Counted from the first letter of the stretch, positions 44,622 to 53,518 are shown. The stretch: DNA of 64,000 bases from Bacillota bacterium (GCA_023421505.1 JAEZTJ010000091.1:102589-166588); one strand, 5' to 3'. Notes: generated from the letters alone by a model not told the origin. Numbers and translations are program-made.

Positions 44622-45732
44622 GTGGTAGAATTAGATCAGTATAAATATACACTGGGTACTTATGAAAAACCATTGATTGAAGTGGGGGATTCACTTTGAC
44701 CTTGCAAAAAAGAGTGACCGTGTAAAAGAACTTGAGCATACGATGGAGGAGCCCGGATTTTGGGATTCGGCCGATAGAGCACAGGTTGTAATGAAGGAGT
44801 TAAAAAATTTAAAAGACACCATTGATGAATTTAGTCATCTAAAGGGCCGCTTTGAGGATGTTCAGACTCTGATCCAGATGGGCTATGAAGAAAATGATGA
44901 AAGTCTAATTCCGGAGATTGAAGAAGCGATGGAATTATTCATAAAGGATTTTGAGGAGCTTAAACTAAGAACCTTATTATCGGGTGAATATGATAAATAT
45001 AATGCAATATTAACACTTCATGCCGGTGCGGGAGGAACAGAGAGCTGTGACTGGGCCAGCATGCTATGCAGAATGTATCAGCGTTATGCTGATAAAAAAG
45101 GCTTTACAACTGAAATGCTAGACTTTTTAGATGGAGATGAAGCAGGTTTAAAATCGGTTACCTTACAGATTAATGGAGAAAATGCTTACGGTTATATGAA
45201 ATCGGAAAAAGGTGTACATCGCCTGGTGCGGATTTCTCCCTTTAATGCAGCGGGTAAAAGACAAACCTCCTTTGTTTCCTGTGATGTCATGCCGGATATT
45301 GAAGAGGATACCGGAATTGAAATCAACGATGATGAAATCAGAATTGATACCTTTCGCTCCAGTGGTGCCGGCGGACAGCATGTTAATAAGACATCATCGG
45401 CGATCCGCATTACACATCTGCCTACCAACATTGTAGTACAATGCCAAAATGAAAGATCGCAGCTTCAGAATAAGGACAAGGCAATGAAAATGCTGAAAGC
45501 AAAGCTTTATCTTTTGAAGCAGCAGGAAAACTTAGAAAAATTGTCAGGTATCCGCGGTGAGACAAAGGAAATCGGCTGGGGAAGCCAAATCAGATCATAT
45601 GTTATGCAGCCCTATACGCTAGTAAAGGATCATCGTACCAATGAGGAAATAGGTAACGCAATCAGCGTTTTGGATGGAAATTTAGATCCGTTTATCAACT
45701 CATATTTAAAATGGATTACACAAAGTAATTAA
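44622..45732 (+). CDS. prfB: Peptide chain release factor 2, expressed by +1 frameshift
   Basis: About 369 aa in two frames. The first part begins at GTG 44622 after GAGGTG, reads MVELDQYKYTL and stops at TGA 44697-44699. A +1 shift at CTT-T-GAC continues in the frame ending at 45732 (LAKKSDRVKELEHTMEEPGF). The RF2 tripeptide SPF lies in RISPFNAAGK and the catalytic GGQ in GAGGQHVNKT. It releases peptides at UGA and UAA. Annotators that ignore the shift begin the gene at an internal codon near 44677. Confidence 0.95.
44684..44700 (+). promoter_or_regulatory. Programmed +1 frameshift site of prfB
   Basis: GGGGG (44684-44688) acts as an internal Shine-Dalgarno sequence upstream of CTTTGAC (44694-44700). 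The slippery codon CTT is followed by the in-frame TGA that RF2 itself reads. The spacing to the G run is 5 bases, against 3 in E. coli. Confidence 0.9.
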
Positions 45733-45752
45733 TCCATAAAGGAGGGATAACT

Positions 45753-46211
45753 ATGCAGAGTACAAAACAAGCTGTATTTTTGCTTGGTAAGGAAGAATTT
45801 AGTTTTGACATTACCGAGGTTATAACAATTGAGAAAGGCATAACGGTAGAACCAGTTACGGGTTTGCCGGTTAATTTTAAGGGAATGATGAATTTGCGCG
45901 GTGACTTAATTCCGGTATACAGTTTAAGAAGTAAGTTTGGTCTTGAGGATATTGAGCAAAGTGTTGACACAAGATATATCATAACAGACTCTAATGGAAT
46001 TCATACTGCTTATGAAGTAGATAAGATGTTAGAAATAGCTGAGATTGATGTTAACCAAATAAACGAAGTTCCATCTGTACTAAAAAGCAAGGATACTTCC
46101 TATGTGAAATCCGTGACGAATGTACAAGGCCAGCTGGTTATCATGCTTGACAGTGATGGGATATTAAACGAAGAAGAGCTTAATAAAATGAGAACCGTCA
46201 TAAAAAAATAA
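45753..46211 (+). CDS. cheW: Chemotaxis coupling protein CheW
   Basis: 152 aa, single CheW domain (residues about 5-145). The start VFLLGKEEFSFDITEV and the conserved GLPVNFKGMMNLRGDLIPV region are typical. It links chemoreceptors to the CheA kinase. No cheA or receptor gene is nearby, so it is an orphan copy. AAAGGAGGG precedes the ATG, 21 bases after prfB, so the two may share a transcript. Confidence 0.9.
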   Translation: MQSTKQAVFLLGKEEFSFDITEVITIEKGITVEPVTGLPVNFKGMMNLRGDLIPVYSLRSKFGLEDIEQSVDTRYIITDSNGIHTAYEVDKMLEIAEIDVNQINEVPSVLKSKDTSYVKSVTNVQGQLVIMLDSDGILNEEELNKMRTVIKK

Positions 46212-46225
46212 AGATATAATATATT

Positions 46226-46297
46226 ATAGGGAGGTACAACCTCCTATAAAATATAAGATAAGGATAACTTATCAAAACAAGGGAGGGAAAGCTTCCC
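46226..46297 (+). promoter_or_regulatory. Three tandem hairpins before the transporter lipoprotein gene
   Basis: TATAGGGAGGT/ACCTCCTATA (46226-46248), GATAAG/CTTATC (46257-46273) and GGGAGG/GCTTCCC (46281-46297) form three small stems in a row before the RBS. Their G-rich arms resemble Shine-Dalgarno sequences, as before trpX. They may stabilise the mRNA or control translation; this is inference. Confidence 0.5.
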
Positions 46298-46320
46298 AAA
46301 AGCTATGGAGGAGACATAAT

Positions 46321-47154
46321 ATGAAAAAACTATTTAGTTTATTGGTAGTCATTGCAATGACTGCAGCATTATTTACAGGCTGCGGTACGAAAGAGGATAC
46401 TGGCAGTGCGAATGATACAGAGAATGGAACAGCTACAGAGACTCCTGAAGCAACAAAGGCACCTTCAGGGGATGCAAGTAAAGGAGATGGTTCTCTAATT
46501 GTCGGTACAGAGGCTGGCTTTGCACCGTATGAATATCTGGAGGGAGATCAGGTTGTAGGTGTCGATATGGATATTGCGAAAGCAATCGCAGACGCAATGG
46601 GCAAGGAACTTGTTATAAAGAATATGGAATTTGACAGTGCTTTAATGGCGGTTCAAAATGGAACAATAGACCTTGTGGCTGCCGGTGTGTCAATAGATGA
46701 AGATCGAAAAAAGGTTATGGACTTCTCTGAACCTTATGTAGATTCAACGGAGGTAATAGTCGTTAATAAAGAAAAATCTGCAGTAGCTACCGCTGATGCG
46801 GAAGGTTTAAAAGATAAGATAATTGCTGTACAGCAGGGTAATATTGCTGATTTTTATGTAGAAGACAATATTGAGGCAAAGGAAATTAAACGTTATACTA
46901 AGTTTGCTCAGGCTGCCGAGGATTTAAAAAATAATAAAATAGATTGTATCGTAATGGATCAGTATCCTGCAGAGGACTTAGTTAAAGCTAATCCGGAATT
47001 ATCAATACTCGATGGAACATTATTCAATGATCAATATGCAATTGCATTAAAAAAAGGAAATACTGAACTTCTTAATCAAGTTAATACTGTAATAAAGGAT
47101 TTAAAAGAGAGCGGGAAAATTGAAGAGTTTTATGGAAACCATACAGGAAAGTAA
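46321..47154 (+). CDS. Polar amino acid ABC transporter substrate-binding lipoprotein
   Basis: 277 aa. Lipoprotein signal with lipobox TGC (Cys about residue 21), a Thr/Glu/Ala-rich spacer, then an SBP_bac_3 domain (about 55-275) starting IVGTEAGFAPYEYLEGD, with GVDMDIAKAIADAMG and VAAGVSIDEDRKKVMDFS. It captures a polar amino acid outside the cell. The exact ligand is not determinable. GGAGGAG lies eight bases before the ATG. Permease and ATPase genes follow after a partial terminator. Confidence 0.9.
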   Translation: MKKLFSLLVVIAMTAALFTGCGTKEDTGSANDTENGTATETPEATKAPSGDASKGDGSLIVGTEAGFAPYEYLEGDQVVGVDMDIAKAIADAMGKELVIKNMEFDSALMAVQNGTIDLVAAGVSIDEDRKKVMDFSEPYVDSTEVIVVNKEKSAVATADAEGLKDKIIAVQQGNIADFYVEDNIEAKEIKRYTKFAQAAEDLKNNKIDCIVMDQYPAEDLVKANPELSILDGTLFNDQYAIALKKGNTELLNQVNTVIKDLKESGKIEEFYGNHTGK

Positions 47155-47188
47155 TAATTTTTATCGTTCTGAATTTTACAATAGTATT

Positions 47189-47225
47189 AGGGGCTGTTAT
47201 CTTTAACAACAGCCTCTATATTTTT
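47189..47225 (+). terminator. Terminator between binding-protein and permease genes
   Basis: AGGGGCTGTTA and TAACAACAGCCTCT form a stem with a short loop, followed by ATATTTTT. Partial read-through here would give more binding protein than membrane subunits, a common arrangement. Confidence 0.7.
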
Positions 47226-47401
47226 GAAAAATATAAATATAATGTAGTAACGATAAATACTAAATGTTAACAATTGCATAAACCTGCATTTTGATTTAAT
47301 ATAGATACGGTGATTTAAATAAGTTGTACTTAATTTATTATACAAAAATACTCAAGCTTTGTAGCTTGCATTGTTCATAGTGAAATAAAGGAGGAATGAA
47401 T

Positions 47402-48112
47402 TTGGATAAATTTATCTCTTGGCTAAATAAAGTCTATCTATCGTATTATGATGCATTAATTCCAGACAAACGCTATACGGCATACTTATCAGGTATCAAG
47501 GTTACCATACTGATTTCCCTATTGGCAATAATTATTGGTATCATAATTGGTATTTTTGTCGCAGTTATTAAAGTATCTGCAATGAATGCTAAAATAAAAT
47601 GGCTTACTAATATATGTAATCTGTATATAACAATCATACGCGGTACTCCGGTAATGGTTCAGTTGCTTATTATATATAATTGGATTTTTACTTCTAGAAA
47701 TACGAACGAAATAATCGTCGGTGCGGTATGTTTTGGTATAAATTCAGGTGCCTATGTAGCCGAAATAATCAGAGCTGGAATTGAATCAATTGACCGCGGT
47801 CAAATGGAAGCGGGACGTTCACTGGGCTTGAACTACATTCAAACTATGCGCCTTATCATCCTGCCCCAGGCTATTAAAAATATTTTACCTGCACTTGGTA
47901 ATGAATTTATTGTCCTAATAAAGGAAACCTCGGTGGTTGGTATAATAGCAGTTACGGATTTGACGAAAGCCGCACAGTATATCGGTTCTCGAACATGGGT
48001 AATCCTACCGCCCTTAATGATAACTGCTGTTATCTATTTGATTATGACAATCGGATTAACGAAGTTATTATCTGTCTTTGAAAGGAGGTTGGCTAGAAGT
48101 GATCATCGTTAA
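47402..48112 (+). CDS. Polar amino acid ABC transporter permease
   Basis: 236-238 aa, HEAT/His-Gln permease type. The N-terminal segment (SGIKVTILISLLAIIIGIIIG) is followed by the EAA-loop-like EAGRSLGLNYIQTMRLIILPQA. AAAGGAGG at 47387-47394 suits the TTG at 47402 (seven bases); the ATG at 47396 touches the RBS. With the gene before and the ATPase after, it forms one importer. The end overlaps the ATPase start by 14 bases. Confidence 0.9.
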   Translation: MDKFISWLNKVYLSYYDALIPDKRYTAYLSGIKVTILISLLAIIIGIIIGIFVAVIKVSAMNAKIKWLTNICNLYITIIRGTPVMVQLLIIYNWIFTSRNTNEIIVGAVCFGINSGAYVAEIIRAGIESIDRGQMEAGRSLGLNYIQTMRLIILPQAIKNILPALGNEFIVLIKETSVVGIIAVTDLTKAAQYIGSRTWVILPPLMITAVIYLIMTIGLTKLLSVFERRLARSDHR

Positions 48113-48821
48113 AAATTTAAAGAAAGCTTTCGGTTCCCTTACGGTTTTAAATGGTATTGATGAGACGATACAAAAGGGAGAGAAGGTTGTTGTAATAGGT
48201 CCTTCCGGTTCAGGCAAATCAACCTTCTTGCGTTGTTTAAACTTATTGGAGGTGCCCACAGACGGTGAGATTTGGTTTGAGGGTAATAACATAACAGATA
48301 AGAAAACAAATATTAATAAATTGCGTACGAAGATGGGGATGGTATTCCAACAGTTTAACCTTTTCCCACATCTGACTGTTTTGGAGAATATAACGCTTGC
48401 ACCTGTTAAGCTTGGGATATTGACGAATGAGGAAGCAGTACAAAAGGCTATGGAACTGTTAAAACGTATTGGACTGACGGAGAAAGCAAATGCCTTTCCT
48501 AATCAGCTTTCCGGTGGACAAAAGCAGCGTATTGCAATCGTACGTGCTTTAGCTATGAATCCGGATGTTATGCTTTTTGACGAACCAACCTCAGCGCTTG
48601 ATCCTGAGATGGTAGGTGAAGTTCTTGACCTAATGACACAGCTTGCAGAGGAAGGTATGACGATGGTTGTAGTAACTCATGAGATGTGTTTTGCAAGAAA
48701 GGTGGCTACCCGTGTCCTTTTTATGAATGAGGGTAAAATTGTTGAACAAAATACGCCGGAAGAATTCTTTGAAAATCCTACCCATCCGAGATTAAAGGAA
48801 TTCCTTTCAAAAATACTTTAA
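48099..48821 (+). CDS. Polar amino acid ABC transporter ATP-binding protein (GlnQ-like)
   Basis: About 240 aa. Walker A GPSGSGKSTFLRCLN, Q-loop VFQQFNLFPH, signature LSGGQKQRIAI, Walker B VMLFDEPTSALDPE and H-loop VTHEM are intact. Start at GTG 48099, ten bases after AAAGGAGG. It is the energising subunit of the transporter encoded upstream. Palindromic repeat DNA begins two bases after the stop codon. Confidence 0.92.
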   Translation: MIIVKNLKKAFGSLTVLNGIDETIQKGEKVVVIGPSGSGKSTFLRCLNLLEVPTDGEIWFEGNNITDKKTNINKLRTKMGMVFQQFNLFPHLTVLENITLAPVKLGILTNEEAVQKAMELLKRIGLTEKANAFPNQLSGGQKQRIAIVRALAMNPDVMLFDEPTSALDPEMVGEVLDLMTQLAEEGMTMVVVTHEMCFARKVATRVLFMNEGKIVEQNTPEEFFENPTHPRLKEFLSKIL

Positions 48822-48823
48822 AG

Positions 48824-48971
48824 AGGTAATTGCGAAACTTTATAGTTCTATTAATTGTATACACAACATATACTATTCCTTCGCTCCAACGCTCCGATGA
48901 GCTTAACTTCCGCTTCGGAATAGTATATATTGTATACACAATACTTATAATTATTGAGTTTCGCAATTCAT
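48824..48971. repeat. MITE-like palindromic element, full-length copy
   Basis: Starts AGGTAATTGCGAAACTT and ends AGTTTCGCAATTCAT, with the same centre as the 13362 copy (CCTTCGCTCCAACGCTCC, ACTTCCGCTTCGGAAT). The arms pair over about 60 bases. It begins two bases after the ATPase stop codon, so it probably forms the 3' hairpin of that transcript. Confidence 0.8.
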
Positions 48972-48988
48972 ATAAATAGATTTTAATT

Positions 48989-49049
48989 GAGGCTGCTGTC
49001 TCTGATATACAAAGTAGTGTTATCCCGTGTTTATCAAGACAGCAGCTCT
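48989..49049 (+). repeat. Large inverted repeat in the leader of the ACT-hom genes
   Basis: GAGGCTGCTGTCT...TGATA and TATCAAGACAGCAGCTCTT form a long, nearly perfect stem around a loop of about 24 bases. No T run follows, so it does not look like a simple terminator. Confidence 0.55.
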
Positions 49050-49153
49050 TAGCATTGAGACAAGCATGAGATGGTTTGATAGGAACTATAACGCTGGGAA
49101 TCCGTACCATAAAGACACGAAAAAGACAGTATACATTAATTTATTAACAAAAA

Positions 49154-49206
49154 AATAATATTTGTCAATACGCTTTCAAGCATATGTGACAAATATTATT
49201 TTTTTT
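49154..49206 (+). terminator. Terminator upstream of the ACT-domain gene
   Basis: AATAATATTTGTCA and TGACAAATATTATT form a perfect 14-pair stem followed by T's. It lies 145 bases before the ACT gene; it could end transcripts from the ABC operon or serve as an attenuator of the threonine genes. Confidence 0.7.
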
Positions 49207-49350
49207 ACAGGAAACCTGGCAAATAAGTATTGCATTATGAATAAATATATGTTAGTATTTCTTTCTATCAAAGACAATTGTATCTGTTATACATACAGTA
49301 AGAATGATGAGTACATAACTTGCCTATTGTTAACAGGAGGTGCTAAAAGA

Positions 49351-49791
49351 ATGAATAGTGACCAGTATTTTATAGTAAAAAAGAAGGCCGTACCTGAGGT
49401 GCTTTTAAAGGTGGTAGAAGCAAAAAGACTACTTGACTCTGAACGTGTTATGACTGTTCAGGAAGCAACTGATGCGGTGGAAATCAGCAGAAGTTCCTTT
49501 TACAAATACCGGGATGATATTTTTCCTTTCTATGAGAACACAAGAGGAAAAACAATTACCTTTATGCTGCAGATGGATGATAAACCGGGACTGCTGTCGA
49601 AGGTTCTTAATCAAGTAGCGAAGTGTGAAGCGAATATATTGACAATACATCAGAGTATTCCTGTTAATGGTATTGCATTACTTACCTTAAGTATTGAGAT
49701 ACTTCCGCAGACTGACAGTACCTCAGTTCTGATTGATTCGATAGAGGCAATGGATGGTATACATTATGTAAAGGTAGTATCCAGAGAATAA
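49351..49791 (+). CDS. ACT-domain regulatory protein (PheB/UPF0735 family)
   Basis: 146 aa. An N-terminal helix-turn-helix-like part (VMTVQEATDAVEISRSSFYK) precedes an ACT domain (FMLQMDDKPGLLSKVLNQV, about 73-146), which in this family binds amino acids. It lies 51 bases before hom, as in many Clostridia, and is probably a sensor for that branch. The frame is open from 49162, but AGGAGG eight bases before ATG 49351 defines the start. Confidence 0.88.
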   Translation: MNSDQYFIVKKKAVPEVLLKVVEAKRLLDSERVMTVQEATDAVEISRSSFYKYRDDIFPFYENTRGKTITFMLQMDDKPGLLSKVLNQVAKCEANILTIHQSIPVNGIALLTLSIEILPQTDSTSVLIDSIEAMDGIHYVKVVSRE

Positions 49792-49842
49792 ATTAAGAAG
49801 AAATAAATTATTAGTGGAACAGCATGAAATGGAGGAGCAGTA

Positions 49843-51060
49843 ATGATAAATATAGCAGTCCTAGGATACGGCACAATTGGTTCAGGTGTGGTTGAGGTGC
49901 TTAATACGAACGGTGAGAGTATCGCCAAAAGAGCCGGGGATCAGATTAATATTAAGTATGTTTTAGATTTAAGAGAATTTCCTGGCGACCCGGTTATGGA
50001 GAAACTGGTTCATGATGTTAATATCATTTTAGAGGATCCTGAAATCAAGATTATTTGTGAGGTTATGGGAGGAGTAGAGCCTGCTTATACCTTTGTTAAG
50101 TCTGCGCTAATGAAGGGAAAGAGTGTTATCACTTCGAATAAGGAATTGGTAGCGAAGCATGGCGCAGAACTACTCAAAATAGCAAAGGAGAAGGAACTAA
50201 ACTTCCTCTTTGAAGCCAGTGTCGGTGGCGGTATCCCGATTATAAGGCCTCTTAACCAGTCTCTGACAGCAGATGAAATCGAAGAAATAACCGGTATTTT
50301 AAATGGTACAACGAACTATATATTATCGAAAATGAGAGAAGAAGATTTAAGCTTTGAAGAGGCTTTGGCAAACGCACAGAAGCTTGGCTATGCAGAACGT
50401 AATCCTGCAGCGGATGTAGAGGGTCATGATGCGTGCCGTAAAATAGCTATTTTATCTTCCCTGGCATTTGGTATGCAGGTGGATTATGAGGATATTTATA
50501 CAGAAGGCATTACGAAAATTACGGATATAGATATACGTTATTCAAAGGCTTTAGATGCAAAGATAAAATTATTTGCCTCCAGTATCAAAGACAATGATCG
50601 TGTCTATGCAATGGTAACTCCTGTAATGATTAAACCTAATCATCCTTTATACAGTGTAAATGATGTATTTAATGGAATTTATGTCAAAGGTAATGTGATT
50701 GGCGATGTTATGTTTTATGGAAGCGGAGCAGGTAAATTACCGACTGCCAGTGCTGTTGTAGCAGATATCGTAGATGCAGCCAAGCATCTGGGTAAGAACA
50801 TATGGACCATTTGGAGCAGTAAGAAGTTAGAGCTTACGGATGTTAATTCTGTTAAGCATCGTTTCTTTATCAGAGTAAAAGGAGATTCGATGCAGTTAAA
50901 GGATACGGTTAGCAGCTTATTTGGCAGTGTGGAGGAAGTAACCGCTGCAGGAGTTGTAGGAGAATATGCCTTCATAACGGAAAGTATTTCAGAGCAGAGC
51001 TTAAAAGAAAAGGTTAATCATCTGGAGGGTGTACTAAGCGTTATTCGGGTCAGATTTTAA
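49843..51060 (+). CDS. hom: Homoserine dehydrogenase
   Basis: 405 aa. NAD(P)-binding GYGTIGSGVVE at the N-terminus, the catalytic domain with ITGILNGTTNYILSKM and GYAERNPAADVEGHDA, and a C-terminal ACT domain (about 325-405) expected to feed back on threonine. It reduces aspartate semialdehyde to homoserine. ATG with GGAGGAG seven bases upstream. The kinase-like apgM gene follows 193 bases downstream, so the block covers the homoserine-threonine branch. Confidence 0.95.
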   Translation: MINIAVLGYGTIGSGVVEVLNTNGESIAKRAGDQINIKYVLDLREFPGDPVMEKLVHDVNIILEDPEIKIICEVMGGVEPAYTFVKSALMKGKSVITSNKELVAKHGAELLKIAKEKELNFLFEASVGGGIPIIRPLNQSLTADEIEEITGILNGTTNYILSKMREEDLSFEEALANAQKLGYAERNPAADVEGHDACRKIAILSSLAFGMQVDYEDIYTEGITKITDIDIRYSKALDAKIKLFASSIKDNDRVYAMVTPVMIKPNHPLYSVNDVFNGIYVKGNVIGDVMFYGSGAGKLPTASAVVADIVDAAKHLGKNIWTIWSSKKLELTDVNSVKHRFFIRVKGDSMQLKDTVSSLFGSVEEVTAAGVVGEYAFITESISEQSLKEKVNHLEGVLSVIRVRF

Positions 51061-51253
51061 GTTAAGGGCCTATAAAAAAATTATTATATAATATTTTCTC
51101 ACACATAGAAAAGCTCTTAAATAGATATTTATACTTCTTTGCTATAATTACATAGGCTTACCTAACAGCATGTAAGGAAGAGTGTTATAAATAATTAATA
51201 AAAGCGTTTATCTATGACATACATGTGTTTAATAAGAAAGGACTTGATTTGTT

Positions 51254-52456
51254 ATGAAGTACATTATTGTACTCGGAGATGGAATGGCTGATGAGCCGAT
51301 CGCAGAGCTTTACAATCAGACACCCCTCATGGCAGCAGCCACACCTCAGTTAGATTTACTAGCCAAGAAATCAGAGCTTGGAATTGCTCATACGATACCG
51401 GAAGGTATGAAGCCGGGAAGTGATACCGCCAATCTCGCCGTACTGGGTTATAACCCTAGAATATACTATTCGGGGCGTTCTCCACTCGAAGCATTAAGCA
51501 TCGGAGTCGATATGAAGCCGACAGATATCGCACTGCGCTGTAATATTGTTACGTTAACAGAAGAGAATAAGCCTTATGAGGAACAGACAATATTAGACCA
51601 TAGCTCCGGTGAAATTATTACGGAGGATGCTGCAATTCTCATAGATGCTGTTAAGAAGGAATTAGAAAATGATATCTACAAATTTTATGTAGGTACAAGT
51701 TATCGCCACCTTACGATATGGGATAAGGGTGAAGTGGTTGATTTAGCCCAGCCGCATGACATATTGGGAAGAGTGATTAAGGATTATCTTCCAGCTGATC
51801 AGATTTTAAGAGATATGATGAAAAAAAGCTATGATATCCTAAATCATCATCCGTTGAATGAAGAAAGAAAAGCGAAAGGTCTTAATAAAGCAAATTCTCT
51901 TTGGTTTTGGGGTGCCGGAACAAGACCTGCATTAACCTCCTTTGAAGAAAAAAATCAACTTAAGGGAGCAATGATATCTGCAGTTGATTTATTAAAGGGG
52001 ATTGCAGTAGGTGCCGGTATGAAGGTGATTGAGGTTCCCGGAGCGAATGGGACGCTTCATACGAATTATGAAGGCAAAGCAATGGCGGCTGTTAAAGTTT
52101 TGCTTGAAGAGGATTATGATTTTGTATATATTCACGTAGAAGCACCCGATGAGATGGGACATCAGGGCAGCATTGCGAATAAAGTACAATCAATTGAATT
52201 TCTGGATCAAAGGGTAATTAAGGTAGTTATGGATGAGATGAAGAAAGCAGGAGCAGATTACAGAATGCTTATTATGCCAGATCATCCTACACCAATCAGA
52301 TGTAGAACACATACGAGTGATCCGGTTCCTTACTTGTTATATGACAGTACAGCTGAGCAGGATAATGAGTGGCATTATAATGAAGCAGAAGCAAAGCAAA
52401 GCGGCATTGCAGTAAAGGAAGGCTATACAGTAATTAATAAATTGTTTGGTAGGTAG
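51254..52456 (+). CDS. apgM: Cofactor-independent phosphoglycerate mutase-like protein (ApgM)
   Basis: 400 aa, alkaline-phosphatase-fold metalloenzyme. N-terminal metal motif LGDGMADEPI, catalytic Ser region GSDTANLAVLGY, and later metal-binding IHVEAPDEMGHQG and MPDHPTP. Annotated as ApgM, but in bacteria next to hom this protein has been proposed to act as homoserine kinase (ThrB2). The neighbourhood here fits that role. AAAGGA sits about 12 bases before the ATG. Confidence 0.88.
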   Translation: MKYIIVLGDGMADEPIAELYNQTPLMAAATPQLDLLAKKSELGIAHTIPEGMKPGSDTANLAVLGYNPRIYYSGRSPLEALSIGVDMKPTDIALRCNIVTLTEENKPYEEQTILDHSSGEIITEDAAILIDAVKKELENDIYKFYVGTSYRHLTIWDKGEVVDLAQPHDILGRVIKDYLPADQILRDMMKKSYDILNHHPLNEERKAKGLNKANSLWFWGAGTRPALTSFEEKNQLKGAMISAVDLLKGIAVGAGMKVIEVPGANGTLHTNYEGKAMAAVKVLLEEDYDFVYIHVEAPDEMGHQGSIANKVQSIEFLDQRVIKVVMDEMKKAGADYRMLIMPDHPTPIRCRTHTSDPVPYLLYDSTAEQDNEWHYNEAEAKQSGIAVKEGYTVINKLFGR

Positions 52457-52564
52457 TACGATTACGGTAGCATAAGTTTATTATGAAGCAAATAAATACA
52501 TAAATATTTTTTTGGTAAAGGTATTTTTTGAATGAGAGATAGGCTTATACTAAAGGATTAATTA

Positions 52565-52611
52565 AAGGGATTTGCAAGTTAATTACGAAACTTACAAATC
52601 CCTTATTTTAT
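52565..52611 (+). terminator. Terminator of apgM
   Basis: AAGGGATTTG and CAAATCCCTT arms, continuing AGTT/AAACT, followed by ATTTTATTT. Confidence 0.85.
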
Positions 52612-52728
52612 TTAAATTTATTACATTCTCTAATAGCAAACTGTCACTAGAACCTGCTTTTCTATCTATGTAAGAATTCTGAGTAAGAATTCTGAGTAAG
52701 AATTGGTCTGACTTTATAAAATTTAATC

Positions 52729-53226
52729 CTATGCTACATAATTAACATACATACCCTTTAAAAGACTTCCTTCTATAGATTTTCTATAGCTATCATAGGG
52801 ATTACTCTCATTATATTTTATTTGAGTTGTGGTAACACCACCTGCAACATAGGGAGTACCGCATTCCGGACATAGATCCATTTGGAGACTGACAGAAGCA
52901 GATACTAATTCTTTTCCTGCTTGTTTGCCTTCCTTTACTGCATTTGCCACATGCTCCTGTTCATGTGCTGCAACGGCAGCAAAGGATTGCTGAGGAGAGA
53001 TATGCGTTGGTGATTTGTAGGATACGCTTTCATTTGATTGATCCACGTATTTTCTGCTTTTACAGGTTTGACACTGAGAAGCTTCAACTTTTCCTGTAAT
53101 TGGAGAGTCCTTTTTCTGCACAGCATTAACACCGTTAACTTTATTCACTGCGTTAACGACTTGGCCCATTGCATCTGATCTGTAAGATGGATAGAGTACG
53201 CTTTGATAACCAACCGGATAGATCAT
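52729..53226 (-). CDS. Small putative metalloprotease (HExxH) of SprA-related type
   Basis: 165 aa. The centre has the zincin-type motif HEQEHV (about residues 88-93). Two Cys pairs flank it, CQTC (about 53) and CPEC (about 119). There is no obvious signal peptide, and the N-terminus is Tyr/Ser-rich. Similar short proteins occur in Clostridia under the name SprA-related or putative metalloprotease. A function is not known; activity is only suggested by the motif. GGGAG precedes the ATG. It is divergent from tex. Confidence 0.7.
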   Translation of the reverse strand: MIYPVGYQSVLYPSYRSDAMGQVVNAVNKVNGVNAVQKKDSPITGKVEASQCQTCKSRKYVDQSNESVSYKSPTHISPQQSFAAVAAHEQEHVANAVKEGKQAGKELVSASVSLQMDLCPECGTPYVAGGVTTTQIKYNESNPYDSYRKSIEGSLLKGMYVNYVA

Positions 53227-53453
53227 GTCTGTTCTCCCTTTAAGAACTTACTTTCTATTATGATTATATTATATAACCAAACCAGGTAACGGTAAATAGT
53301 ACTATTTTAATTTATATTAGGCAATTCCTACTTTTAATCGAATTATTTTCGTGATATATTATATAGGCGATATTGTGAATTTACTTCCAAAACTCCATGG
53401 GAGATTAAAATTATGAAGGATACAAAGTAGATTAAGCCTTGTATCATGTCATG

Positions 53454-53518
53454 GAGGAAAGAGTGAAAGATTTTTCAAATTTTTCACTCAGCAAGTTTGT
53501 GTCTGCGCTGCGCACACA
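53454..53518 (+). repeat. Two adjacent hairpins upstream of tex, related to the composite repeat
   Basis: GAGTGAAA/TTTCACTC (about 53461-53489) is followed by CAAGTTTGTGT/ACACAAACTTG (53493-53524). The second stem resembles the AGTTTGTGCC/GGCACAAACT hairpin of the dispersed element. The conserved tail is missing. A 20-codon frame also runs through it from a GTG after GGAGG, but I do not call it a gene. Confidence 0.5.

Noticed and set aside
44677..45732. prfB as a single-frame gene starting at 44677
   Set aside because: The 5' part of RF2 is encoded in another frame and joined by the CTTTGAC frameshift.
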